From the NCBI GenBank assembly GCA_022747635.1, contig JAKTNV010000005.1, positions 42,732,238 to 42,796,237 of the forward strand: 64,000 nucleotides of DNA. The letters are read 5' to 3'. Below the pieces are notes generated by a model that saw only the letters and a program-made list of their open reading frames with translations, was not told the origin of the DNA and searched no databases. Each line of letters begins with the position of its first letter. The first letter of the stretch is position 1. Of this stretch, positions 23,885 through 35,437 are shown one piece after another. The translations under genes were made by a program, and so were the position numbers. Source of the stretch: Hetaerina americana. Lineage: Eukaryota > Arthropoda > Insecta > Odonata > Calopterygidae.

Positions 23885-25192
23885 CAAGGTCTCTGCAAAA
23901 AGTATCGCGACTTTTGTGCTTTTTCAAAAATGATTTGTTTATTCATGAATATTTATTTTGTCTCTTTCAAAGTAGTCCACACATGATATTATAAACTTGT
24001 GCCAACGTTTTTCCCAATCCTCAAATCACTTCAAAAAATCATTTTTTGTGATCTTGTTCAGCTCCTCCTTCGATGCAGTCTATATCTCGTCAATCGTAGC
24101 ATAAAGTCGTCCTTTCATAGGCCTCTTTATTTTCGGGAACCAGAATAATTTGCTGGCGGCCATATCTGGGGAATACGGTGGCTGCGGCATCATTAGCGTG
24201 TTGTTTTTGGTCAAAACAAGTAATGGTGTGTGAGCAGGGGCGTTGCCATGGTGCAAAAGCCAATTTTTGTTCTTCCACAAATCTAAACGTTTGCGGTGGA
24301 TTAATTCGCGCAAATGGCGAATAACTTGCAGGTAATAAACATTATTTCCCGTTCTACCCTGTGGCAAGAACTCATGATGGACCAAGCTCCTCCAATTGAA
24401 GAAAACTGTATGCAAAACTTCCACCTTTGCCCAAACTTGGCGCGCTTTTTTTCGATCTTGGCTCGTGCTGCAGTTTCCATTGGGATGATTGAGCTTTAGT
24501 TTCCACGTCATGACCATTAACGCATGATTCGTCACCAGTTAAGACCCCCTGGAGCAAATTTGGGTCGTCGCGGACAGAGTCCAACACCTCGTTAGCAATG
24601 TAAATGCGTTGCTGTTTTTGGTCAAAATTGAGCAATTTTGGTACGAATTTCGCGGCGACCTGTGTCATGCCCAAATCATCAGTAAAAATCGAATGCCAAT
24701 CGATATGTTTAGGTCTTCAGCAACTTCTCTAACGGTGATTCGACGATTGGTCATTACTATTTTCCTCACTTCATCAATGATTTCGTCTGCTGTTGACGTG
24801 CTCGAGCGTCCGGCACTCTCTTCGTCGTTTCCATCTTATCAGACCTCTGAGAACATGGTATACCCCTGATAAACATTGCTTCGGTCCAAGGTAGCTTCTT
24901 CATATGCCACAGTCAACATTCGGGATGCGCAAGCGCACTTCATTTCGTTTTTAACACAAAATTTGATTCAGATTCTTTGATCCCTTTTTTGGAACAGGCA
25001 AAAATCGAAGACAAGCCAAAACACGTCCAAGGAAAACATCTGTCAACAATTAACGGAGCATTGAAAATGACCGAAGTTTTCGGCATAATTTGAGACACAT
25101 AAGTACCTACATAACGCCACAAAAAGATTGAAAATAAAATATAATTAACCCGAAGAAATTCAAAATTCGCAGCACATTTTGAACAGATCTCG
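23885..25192 (-). mobile_element. MAR-3: full-length (about 1.3 kb) but dead mariner
   Basis: The left end CAAGGTCTCTGCAAAAAGTA and the degenerate right end (reading inward on the minus strand from 25192, GAGATCTGTTCAAAATGTGC) form imperfect inverted repeats. TA flanks both ends (23883-23884 and 25193-25194). The 1308-bp length is normal for an autonomous mariner. The interior on the minus strand carries a transposase spread over several frames with stops. It is a lineage different from MAR-1 and MAR-2. Its strong divergence shows it is an old insertion. Confidence 0.9.
24080..24868 (-). pseudogene. Mariner transposase pseudogene (MAR-3)
   Basis: Segments in order: second HTH near 24810-24720 (VRKIVMTNRRITVREVAEDL), then DLGMTQVAAKFVPKLL-like sequence, then LTGDESCV, the block with the first catalytic aspartate, in the frame 24674-24372. 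After a frameshift near 24440 the frame 24535-24080 continues with KKARQVWAKVEVLHTVFFNW, VHHEFLPQGRTGN, then HHGNAPAHT and PPYSPDMAASKLFWFPK. Family proteins have HHDNAPAHT and SPDLAP(S/A)DFF, so the second aspartate is glycine and the third is lysine here. With the frameshift and upstream stops this copy cannot encode an active enzyme. The frame then reads through KRPMKGRLYATIDEI to a stop; similarity to the usual C-terminal region continues past it. Confidence 0.9.
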
Positions 25193-25194
25193 TA

Positions 25195-28100
25195 CACACG
25201 GGAATAAATATATATATACCTTGTATCGAGATTTGTATTTCAGAAGAATGAATGTTACTAGAGTGGAGTAAAAAATCAAAGAGTAATTGTAACGATATAG
25301 TGATGATGGCTATATGTTGTATCTTTCTTCAAGAGTGGTACAAAGTCCGTATCAAAGCAACATTCTGTGCACAGCATCGCTTTGCATGAGCTAAGACTCA
25401 TATTACAAATTATACTTTATTTGATGTGTGTAGGAAGTTAGTGATAAGTTATCTAATTGTAACTGAAAGTAAGTTTTTAAGGTATAAATAGAAACATTTG
25501 ATATCTTGCACTGATTTTCTCAATTATTTAGCTATTTTGTTATAAAGTTCAAAGGTTAAGATTCCCTCGAAATATTTTCTCTTTTCGTGACTTTGATTGA
25601 TTTAACAGGTCTGATAACAAATTTATTAGAGTCTATTTATAATGCGCAATGAGAAATATTTCTGTATAGTTATGAAATGTCTTAGCTTTTTATTCCGATG
25701 ATTTTCCCCAGAGGATTAGCCCCGTGAATACAGGCTACCTACATACACTAATGTAATTTCTGAAGTATCGTTCAATATTTCAGGCGCAAAGAGGCCAAAT
25801 GATTTTTCGGTAATGATCTATTTTATTTGTACGTAAAAATAAATAGTCATTTATTATTCTAGCGTCACATTATAAATTAACATACAAATTTATTCTCAGT
25901 CATGAAAAATTTAATGATTGATATGAACTCATGAATTCGAAGTTCATAGAAGAGCATCCAATAGCAATGTCGAGAAGCAAGGTTGAAATTGAATCTGCAA
26001 TCAAACATTTGACAGTTGTGTAGAAGTGTTAAAATTTCCAAACATATGGATCCTCTACCCATTATTTTGTAATTAGATAAATTATTATATTTAAGCCTTT
26101 TCCTTTCGTGAGTAATTTTTAATCATCCCGCTCTAAAAATAATAATATTAATTTTTAAACTTGGCACAAAATAATTCTTAGTTTATATATGGAATATTTT
26201 TATTGATAAGGATCTAAATAAACTTTTATTAAAACGCATTTAATGAAGCACAATTATTTTCCCTCATAAGTTACACCTACATGTATGTAATATTTATCGT
26301 ATGCCCTCGTATGTCACTAGGCATATCAAACAAAGTGTGGAATTCTTGAAGCACTCAACAATTGGGGAATATAGTTATTTGATTACCAAAATATACAAGA
26401 ATAAGCATGTTTCATTATATAAAGGTAATTTTGCGACACTTTGAAAACCATTCGTCCAACAACATTCATATTGAAACAAAGGTATCCATTCCATCAGGGA
26501 AAATGTAATATTAGTAAACATTTAATAAAATATGTATAAATGCTTCAAATTGGCTCCATAACATAATATTTATTTTACAGGAAAGGGAAAACACACCTTT
26601 TTGAGTAAAGGGAAAAAAATCAGGCGCTAGTTGAAATGCGTGCACAAAAGCATTATATTTTCCTCGATTCATCGGGAATATGTCTACATCGGGGAACAGC
26701 CATTCCTCCTTCATAAATTCTTGTGCAGTGTGACATCTCGACTCCGGAGTGGCCCCCAGTCGGTCGATCGTCCATTGTCTCGGTCACCCCAACCTATAAG
26801 GCATTCATCTTCAGCATCCAAACCAAATCTCAAGACACATATTCTCAGCTTCCCAGTCTTTTTCCCTTTCCTCACCTCCCTCACATTCCCGCCTTTGCCC
26901 TCGCCCTCCTCCTAAACCCCGCGATCTGTCCCTGGACAGCAATTCATCACCTCCTGCCCAACAACTATCTCCAATTCCACTTCCAAGCCTTTTATCTTGG
27001 TTTCCGTGCTCGCAGTCCTATGCTCTTCCCTACCTCAGCCCTTTCAATAAAAAATCAAGTAGTCGAATTCATGACTTGTATAGAGATATGTTCGAAGATT
27101 CATTTTCTTCGGGCTAATTGATTCGGGCTATTTTGAACGAAAAAATTTTGCTACTGAGATCTTTCTGGGCTAGATTTCATGTTATACAAATTATAGCTAG
27201 TTAATTTAGGTACGGAAACTTAATTAATGATTTTTTTGGATAATTTTAAAGGCTTGGAATATTTCATCCTGGGTAACGAGGTATTCCTCATTTGAAAGTG
27301 AGTTTTTTAACTGTGACGGTGCATGAAAACGCTTATTTTTACAAATACAACCCAATACTATATTTTGAATTTAATGTTACAACATTATAAGCCTTATGGT
27401 ACACGGTAAGTACTACGTTTGTTCCATATGGGTTTCAGGGAAATAAAATATATTTATTTCAGTGTTTTTGCCTAAATTATTTAGAATTTGATTAAAAATA
27501 TTTAATTCTACCCTTATTTGATTAAAAATGCCAAAGTGAAGTTGAAAAATACGCTCAATGGCATGTAAACATAACTAATAAGTCGCACATAGTACGAGGG
27601 TCTTGCATATGGAGTCCTAACCAAAAAAATAAATTAATCTCATCTCTTTTTCATGTATGCAAACACATATACGTATAACATACAGATAATATCTGGCAGG
27701 GGATTTCGAAAGACTTAGATAGTGAACTCAGCCAGTCGAATACGTACTCTGGGTCCGATTTCAATTGTTCGACTTTTCTCTGTCCCTTCTTCTGCTCCTA
27801 GTCTCCTCCCCACCCTCTTGTTTCTCACGCCTATGGAATTTTCTTTGTTTCTCGCTCCCACTGTTCACTCTCGCCTTCCGTCCTACAGAGCACTCACCCG
27901 CCACCGCCGTCCCATGCTCAGTTCAAGTCCACACCCCAGGGTCCCCCTTTTCTTATCCTCCAAATCCCTCCCCTCTCCGCTTGTCTTGCCGTCCTCCTCC
28001 AAACCTTTGTCCCTTGTTTCGGTCCTGCCCTTCTTTTTACCCCTTGTTATCCGACGAATGACTTCGCAGCGCCAGATGGCGCTCCGTGCGAGAGAAGGCG

Positions 28101-31100
28101 CTGTTGAACACGCCTCCTCAGAAGTTTTGCCATCATGACAGCGATCTCTGATGCGGACGACGTGTATCTAACGGAATGTTCTGCTTCTAAAGTCTTAAGC
28201 ATTTGGTAATCAGGATTCATGCTTAATGACTTGAGAGAGAGAGTACCTACCTGAGATGATGATCATTTTAGTGTGCCAGCCAGCTGAAATAAGCGTGAAA
28301 TATATCCTCTGTGAAGTGTTTACATGCATCGGAGTTGAACCGACAAAAGCCCGAAGTCTTTGTGACCATCAATTTTCATCATGCTATTCGACTCATGGAA
28401 GCAAGAATTGTCTCGCATCATCGGAATCAAGACGAATTTGGATGGATATGCATGGTGGTATTATCATATTGTATTTGAGATCACCGTTATAGAGAGAAAA
28501 ACTTGTGCTACCCCAGAAAATTGACAAAAACAATAGAGCTCGTCTTCCGTTTTTATAAATTGATTTTATTTTATCAAATAATTTTTTAATAAAATCTGCA
28601 AGAAGTAGAATTTTTTTCTGGATGCATATTATCAAACATATTATACTGATGCTAAATTCCTTTAACTTTTCCCAGCGTGTGAATATGCTTTTAAATTTGC
28701 AAATTATTTTGGATACGTGTAAGTATTTTTTGCTTTTACCGGTGCTATTACTTCAATTTGAATAGTTAAATCTACATAATTCAAACCCTTTTGTTTGTCT
28801 CAGCTTAAATTCAAGAAATAAAAATTGATATATGATTGGCAAATTTGCTGTTGTATTTGTTACATGAATTATAATGGTATAAAACATTATAATTCAATTG
28901 CTTTTAATATTTCCAAGCGATCGTAATACATTAAAAAAAAACAATTGGCTACTTTGTTTCCAAACGCAGTGCCAAAATTCCATTTCTTTAGTGAAACATT
29001 TTTATAATTAATTTAAAAAAAGGTGTTGTGCATCCAATTTGTTTGCGCAATCGCCAAAGGATTATTTTTTGTATCATAATGGTACCCGAAACATCACCAC
29101 GGGCAGTTTTCATGTCGCTGATTGATTTTTTTGGGAAGCCGCTGGAAGGATCATGCGGGAAATTTCGTGTATTGGCCCTTATCGACATTAATTTTACGAT
29201 GGGTTTGGGTTTACCCACAGTCTTCACATGCGCGATTATGATCGTGAAAAAAAGAAGGTTAAATGTTGTGATCCTAAATTTATCCTCCCTTGTTTGTTTT
29301 GCTTCCCTAGAAAGGTAGTGTTTACGTTTAAAAACGTGTTTGCACTCTAAATAAAAATGGTCCCTGCCCTTTACCTTTTCCCTTATCGCGAGCTTTCAGA
29401 TAATCACATCCCTCGTCGGCTCGCTTATTCATTTTACTACGCCACGCTTCCACGCCATCCTCACATCCCTACCGTTGTCACTCCCACCAGCCCCAGCCAC
29501 CAGCCCCCTTATCCTCCGTCTCCTGAGTGTCAATTAGGAGTCCACTTTTTCATCATATTCTTCGTTTTTTTCACTGAAAGACTGGCCAATGATATCATAA
29601 TATATAAAAATATATAATCATTTAATAACGGAATAATTTCCTGAATATCTGACCTTAATAGTGTTTCTATCTCCTGTTAACTCTTCTCTGGAGATATCTA
29701 TTGATCGGAAAACAAATGGCAACCTGGACGATACAGCACTAGCTAAATGTGCCCCAAATCCGACGAATGCATTTATGAAATGCCCCGGAGCCTAGTTGTC
29801 TCCTTCATGGTTTGATAGAACACATTTTACCCTAGCGGTAGGAGGATTGCTTACATCATTTTAAATTGATTGGAAAATGGACACCAATTTGACGTCAGCT
29901 TTGCGCGTAGGGGCCCGAAAGTGAGTTATTTTCCTTCCGAGGTTGATTTTTTCGGATTTCTCAGGTTTTTCTTGACCGTATGCGAAGATTTGGACTTTTT
30001 TCCAGAAATTCAGTCATGTAAGTCGTTTCTGAAATGAATGTTAATCGTGTTTTAAGTTGGTATTAAAATTCATCGAACAAACTAAGCCGTGCCAATTTTA
30101 CCTCAAAATGCTGTTATATTGTGTATTTTGATTTCCAATCCCAAAGACCGACAAACATCAATATAATATTTGATGAAAATGAAATGATAAAAACTCGGAT
30201 ACTTTTTGATGAAAAATACTGCTTAAATATCTAAATGCGAGCACTGAGTTTTCACTTTAAGGCGCATGTTGCCTGATATACAACACAGGTACAGATACAG
30301 GTACAGGTTTGACTATCAAAGTTACAGCGAGTCAATGCCTGTAACATTAGCACATCTCAACCGAAATTTTGAAGGCAATAGTCCTAGGTACCGAAAGAGA
30401 ACTGGAAGTGAATTCATTTGACTCTTATATCACTTCAACGCTCACCCCCTGGGAACGTAACCGTATCCGCTCGAGGATGCTGGTAGGAACTTTTTTTTCT
30501 GGGTTGATGGTACTTAATCGTCAACCACGATTACGCGCCCTCGCGGGTGGTGCTTCCTCGCTTTCCCAATCAAATTGGGAGTCCCGTGTTATAAATGAGC
30601 CCCATTGTGTGTCGCTGAAACTTATGGGACGTGTCGTTTTGATTGGAGTAATTGGAAGCGCCATTCTCGGAATGGGGTGGGGAAGGGGTTGAACGCGAAG
30701 AGTTGGGAAACTGGGTCAGTTTTCGCACTCCTTCCCCCTCTTAGTGCAGAATTTCTGTCGATGGTGAGGCTGCAATGCGAATTTTAAATGTTGGAATCAA
30801 GATTATTTGCACTCCGTCATTGTTTGAGACCATTCGGTAATGGTGCGACGGAGGAGTGTAGCAAAAAAATGTGACGAAGGGATTCAATTTGAATCAATTG
30901 TGTGAGTGCCATTTCCAAACGCCTCACTCAAAATTTGAGGAAGAATTCCATCTTGGTCCTAATCTACGTGAGGGAATTAAGTAAAGTAAACAACTTGGCT
31001 TCCATGAAGAGGGATTTAATTATTTCAAATACGCGAAATAAAATTGGTGTTGGAGTTTTTTTTCTCTTTCTTTTCCATAATCGTGAATGAAAATCTGTTC

Positions 31101-31879
31101 TAATGGTGACTACACAAGGAGAAACGTTGATTACAGCAGAGATGTTATGTGATTTTTGGATTTTTAACGTTTGAATATTCCTGATGCCTTTTTCAATGTG
31201 GCTTGAAAGTGGGCATTTTAACGAAAGCCAAGTCGATTTCAAGTTATCCCTAGTTTCATCATGGTAGGAAATAGTGGGAGGAGGTTTTTCTATTAATAAT
31301 TCATAAAATGTTTAAAATTCAGCTTTATCATCACCATTATCCAGTAAGTCTAGGATGCAGTTTATCGTCCGATTTTCCTCTCTCTTCCCTCCCCTTCTTC
31401 ACGTCTAATGCTTTAGTCGTTTATTCTCTGTGCACTTGCATTGAAAGATTATTGAGTAAAATATACCGGCAGATATATTTTTAAGTAATACATTCCATAA
31501 AATCGAAAAGGTTTCTGGATTTTATTATTCATGCAACTTTGACTGCTGATGATCATAAAAGCATGCATGAATATATCTATACTAGTCTCAAAGTATGAAC
31601 AATCCATTTATACCGATCGTATTAGGCTTAAGAGATTACGCGATCATGAATATTTATGTTCCTTAGACCATTTTTCTATTTATAAATTCCGCAGAATAAT
31701 TTCTTCTGATCCGTTAGTAATTTGTGATATCCTGGCGTGCATATATTTTAATTGAAATTCTCAAAACTTCCGCTTATTTTTTGCATCGCACTATTTCCAG
31801 GCTATGACCGAGGATCTTTGTGTAAGTACGGCATATTTTGTTTGATGACACAAAGAAACGAAGTTAGATTTTTATTTTT
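25195..31879. other. No recognisable gene; pyrimidine-rich patches
   Basis: AT-rich background with C/T-rich plus-strand patches at about 26740-27020, 27720-28060 and 29360-29530. The Ser/Pro/Leu-rich frames there (up to 138 codons) are compositional. A perfect 11-bp-arm hairpin (GAATTATAATG ... CATTATAATTC) lies at about 28865-28894. Frames at 28988-29318 on both strands have no recognised motif. Confidence 0.5.
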
Positions 31880-31975
31880 AGTCATTTATTATTAGTTATT
31901 ATTATATTATTTTAGTCATTTATTATTAGTTATTATTATATTATTTTAGTCATTTATTTATAGTTAGTCATTTTG
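31880..31975. repeat. 34-bp tandem repeat, about 2.7 units
   Basis: Units start at 31880, 31914 and 31948 with AGTCATTTATTATTAGTTAT. The first two are identical by eye; the third diverges after about 12 bases. Small AT-rich minisatellite. Confidence 0.85.
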
Positions 31976-34147
31976 ATTTAAAATCAGGTAAAGGTCTGAA
32001 AACACACCTAACAACGTAGTCAGGCTGATAATAAATTCTTCTCAAATTATAGTTATGCGCAACTTCACACATATCTGCAGCCCTTGGACTGGAGAGAAGA
32101 GAAACTCTTTCCAATAATCCCCAAGTGTCGAACGCATTTCAATTTGATTTGTAAATACGTTGGTCATGTCCTTGCTATAGAGCCCGGGTGTATGGCGTCT
32201 GCTTTAGTACATATATAGACGTACCTTATCACGAATGAAAATTTTTTCAAAGCTCAAATGCTCGGATCGTAATCAATCGTTAAGTTCCATCGATATTCCG
32301 ATACTCATCTATAGGGAAAATTAAGTCGGCTCAAATGCTAGAAAACATATAATCAGAGTGGCCATAATTTTTACTATAGGCTTTTTATGTTGCTGCAGTC
32401 GACAGGAGACTAATTTAACCTTAAAGAATTATCAAAAAGTGGTCAAGAAAGGGGGCTCGTTTCTTTTCTAAAGAAGGCACTTTTCCTTCTCAAAGGCAAA
32501 GCTCTTCCAGACTCACTTGAAACCGAGATGGACCCTGTTTCTGATAGCGTTGCAATTAACTCAAAATGGATTACCCTGGATACATAAATGTTTTATGTCA
32601 CACGATGTTTGATCAGAAGAGGACTCATTCGTGAAAAGTGGCTGAAGGAGCAGGAAGCGTCCCGCGACTCCATTTCAGCCTCCGCAAACCCTTTCTTCCT
32701 CGAGGAGAAAACACATCCAAGCTTGCTCTCCGAGAATATCTGTGGAAGAAATAGCATCCAGGTCGGGGCAAAAAGTGGGAGAGCTCAAGACAAGCACGCC
32801 CGCGCTCAGTCTTACAGCCCTCGGGGTGTGTACACAAACGTGCGTGCGGGTTCTATTGCACGGGCGTGCGTTTCTCGTCAAACCCTTCCGCCTAACCGGG
32901 AAGAATGGAGCGGAGCGGTCGGCGGGTATAAGAGTGGGAAGAAGGCGGAGTAGACGAACGTTTCTTAAGAGAGGCGGTGCGGCACTCCGAGCACACATCT
33001 GGCAGGCTGGTGCCTGTGTGTGCACGTTTGGGATGGGTAAACCGGGGGTTCTTGTCAGAGTATGGGAAGGGGCTGGGAAAATGGTATTTGTGTGGGGATG
33101 GAGAGACGGAAGGGTTCCGACGAGGTTGTCAGTGTCTCACCATCACCTCGGTGATTTCCAGATTCAATTCCTCGAAGGTGTTGAGGGAATTTCTTTGAGC
33201 CCGTGAAACGGGAGCTATCTTGCCCTTTTTCTTTCTCTGTCTCATTCGTCGTTCCCGAGAGGTGAGACCTTTGAGAGGACGAAGTGGCATGGATGGGAGT
33301 GGAGATGAAAAGTTGACGAGAAATGCGATAAACAAACGGATAAAAGTGCCCGGGAAAGGTGTGGACAGACAAGCTTTGATGTGCGGAAGAGAAAAGGGTA
33401 AATATCACTTCAATATTAAAAGATTGGATCGGAAGAGTCGCAAGGAGGCCTTCCTGTCACTGGTTTTCTTCATATGTGGATGTCGCTATGAATGGGAGAA
33501 GAGATCTTAGGTTCTGGGATTTCAGTTCTAATTGGATCTGGTTTGACAATATTGGAAACTGCAAAAACGTCTTCAAAATTTTTATTTTATGTCGGTATAC
33601 GGGACATCCCTTAGTTGGTATACATTTTTTAATCTAGCTTGTTAAAATAATTTTTATATTCCGGTTATATTTCCATTAAACGTGTACTCGTAAGCTACCT
33701 CAGATAACTGGGAGGAAGTGTTCGGCAAATATAATACGAAGTACCTCACCAAGGTTTGTGACCAAAACTTAAGTTTGGCCATCGTAATAGTTGAGCATTT
33801 GTATTGACGTAACAACTGACAACTGAATTGAACGATTCAGGTAAAATTTTGGGAAATAAGTTACTTGATGATCATGAAATTTTCCATAAATTTATCATTC
33901 AGTTTTTACTCATTTCCAGTCATGTGAGGTATGTAAAAATACTTAAATATTAGATGACCAAGTTAAGTTAGTAGTTAGTTTAAGTATTATAAAATTGCCA
34001 TATCTGGTTTTTTTAACAATGAGTGTACTTACATTTAAGCTTTAAGAGTTTGAAACAAATGCTTTGACTTGGTGGAGAAAAACAGAGTTTTCTTAGTGTG
34101 AATTAAAAGCATTGGTGTTATAGCCATAACGTTTTCTTAGTGATTAC
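31976..34147. other. No recognisable gene; GC-rich patch at 32590-33510
   Basis: 32590-33510 is clearly richer in G+C and CpG than its surroundings and has overlapping frames on both strands (up to 154 codons), which is what GC-rich noncoding DNA produces. GGTATAAGAG at about 32925 resembles a TATA box, but nothing else supports a promoter. The flanks are AT-rich. Confidence 0.4.
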
Positions 34148-34149
34148 AA

Positions 34150-34376
<227 letters not shown>

Positions 34377-34435
34377 TCAAACACGAAATCCCGCCAAACG
34401 GCGAATAAATACTCATATATACAGAAACATATATA

Positions 34436-34592
34436 AGGAAAAGGGATAGGAACACGTATAAAGGACGAACACAATAGAGGTGGGGAAGGCGGAATCGAAC
34501 GGATCACAAGAGTAAAAATATTTCCTCAACCGGGACTCGAACACCGGATCTTTCCACTTGCCGGGCGGATGCTCTTAACCACTTGAGCTATC

Positions 34593-34594
<2 letters not shown>
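34436..34594 (-). mobile_element. SINE-B, best copy, tRNA-derived
   Basis: On the minus strand the head reads TCGATAGCTCAAGTGGTTAA, then GCCCGGCAAGTGG and a B-box region TGTTCGAGTCC (plus strand about 34532-34542), typical of a tRNA-derived pol III promoter. The non-tRNA body contains GATTCCGCCTTCCCCACCTC and GTTCCTATCCC. Two partial copies lie at 11606-11811. It sits between two TA microsatellite tracts. It is not a functional tRNA gene: no clean acceptor stem is present and the body continues past the tRNA part. Confidence 0.8.

Positions 34595-34641
<47 letters not shown>
34595..34641. repeat. (TA)n tract, left half, split by MAR-1
   Basis: Pure TA repeat running directly into the left inverted repeat of MAR-1 copy 3. 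The same repeat resumes on the other side of the element. Confidence 0.9.
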
Positions 34642-34642
<1 letters not shown>

Positions 34643-35393
34643 GAGGGTCATCCGGAAAGTAGTACCCGTTCGTGCCGCATGAAGTGCTGACGAGGTGAGT
34701 AGCCGCTGGACGAGGTCAGATAGCTTCAGTGGCTTGTCTGCCTTCTCTAAGCCAAGTTGCGTGACGCTAGCATTGCCTGTGTTGTTTCTGTGATTGTTTA
34801 CAATGTTTAAAAAAATTGAGAACGCCGCCAGTTGTGAAGTGAGGGCAGTGATTAAATTCCTCAATGCAAGAAACGTTCGCCCATGTGATATTCATCGCCA
34901 ATTAAAGGAGGTGTATGGAGACAATGTAATGGACGAGTCGTCTGTTCGGCGGTGGTGTCGCAACTTCAACATGGGGAGGGGGAACACACACGACGATGAG
35001 CGTTCGGAGAGACCGTCTGTCATTACAGACCAACTGGTGAGCTCAGTTGACGAATTCGTGAGGAACGATCGGCGCGTCACAATTGATGACATCTGTGAGC
35101 ATTTTCCCAATGTTTCTCGAACAATTGTTCATGAAATTGTTAAACACCATCTGCATTATGCAAAAATTTGTGCAAGATGGGTCCCTCGCGTATCTCAATG
35201 AGCTGGCGGCGAAGGACTATGCAGCAGGAATACAGAAACTTGTCACACGTTATGACAAATGCCTTAATTTGCTTGGAGATTATGTTGAGAAGTAGTTTAA
35301 AGTATCCTCTTTCAAATAAAATTTTTTATGTTTGTTAATATTTACTTTTGTGTCTTTATTTCACGAACGGGTACCACTTTCCGGATGACCCTC

Positions 35394-35394
<1 letters not shown>
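34642..35394 (+). mobile_element. MAR-1 copy 3 inserted inside a TA microsatellite
   Basis: Same 753-bp deletion derivative. Differences from copy 2 by eye: three substitutions in the left untranslated part (GACGAGGTGAGTAG instead of GACGACGCGAGTAG, and CTAAGCC for CTGAGCC), two near the right end, and one inside the right inverted repeat (GTACCACTT for GTACTACTT). The flanking TA is part of a longer TA repeat, so the exact duplicated dinucleotide cannot be distinguished. The insertion is younger than the microsatellite. Confidence 0.95.
34803..35201 (+). CDS. Truncated mariner transposase, HTH half only
   Basis: 132 codons, same protein as in copies 1 and 2 (two HTH regions, RSERPS linker), open from ATG to TGA despite changes elsewhere in the element. 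DNA-binding-only product predicted; expression unknown. Confidence 0.6.
   Translation: MFKKIENAASCEVRAVIKFLNARNVRPCDIHRQLKEVYGDNVMDESSVRRWCRNFNMGRGNTHDDERSERPSVITDQLVSSVDEFVRNDRRVTIDDICEHFPNVSRTIVHEIVKHHLHYAKICARWVPRVSQ

Positions 35395-35436
<42 letters not shown>
35395..35436. repeat. (TA)n tract, right half, split by MAR-1
   Basis: Continuation of the TA repeat after MAR-1 copy 3. Confidence 0.9.

Positions 35437-35437
<1 letters not shown>

Noticed and set aside
27722..28138. 138-codon Ser/Pro/Leu-rich frame
   Set aside because: Explained by a C/T-rich tract; two plus-strand frames are open at once and no motif is present.
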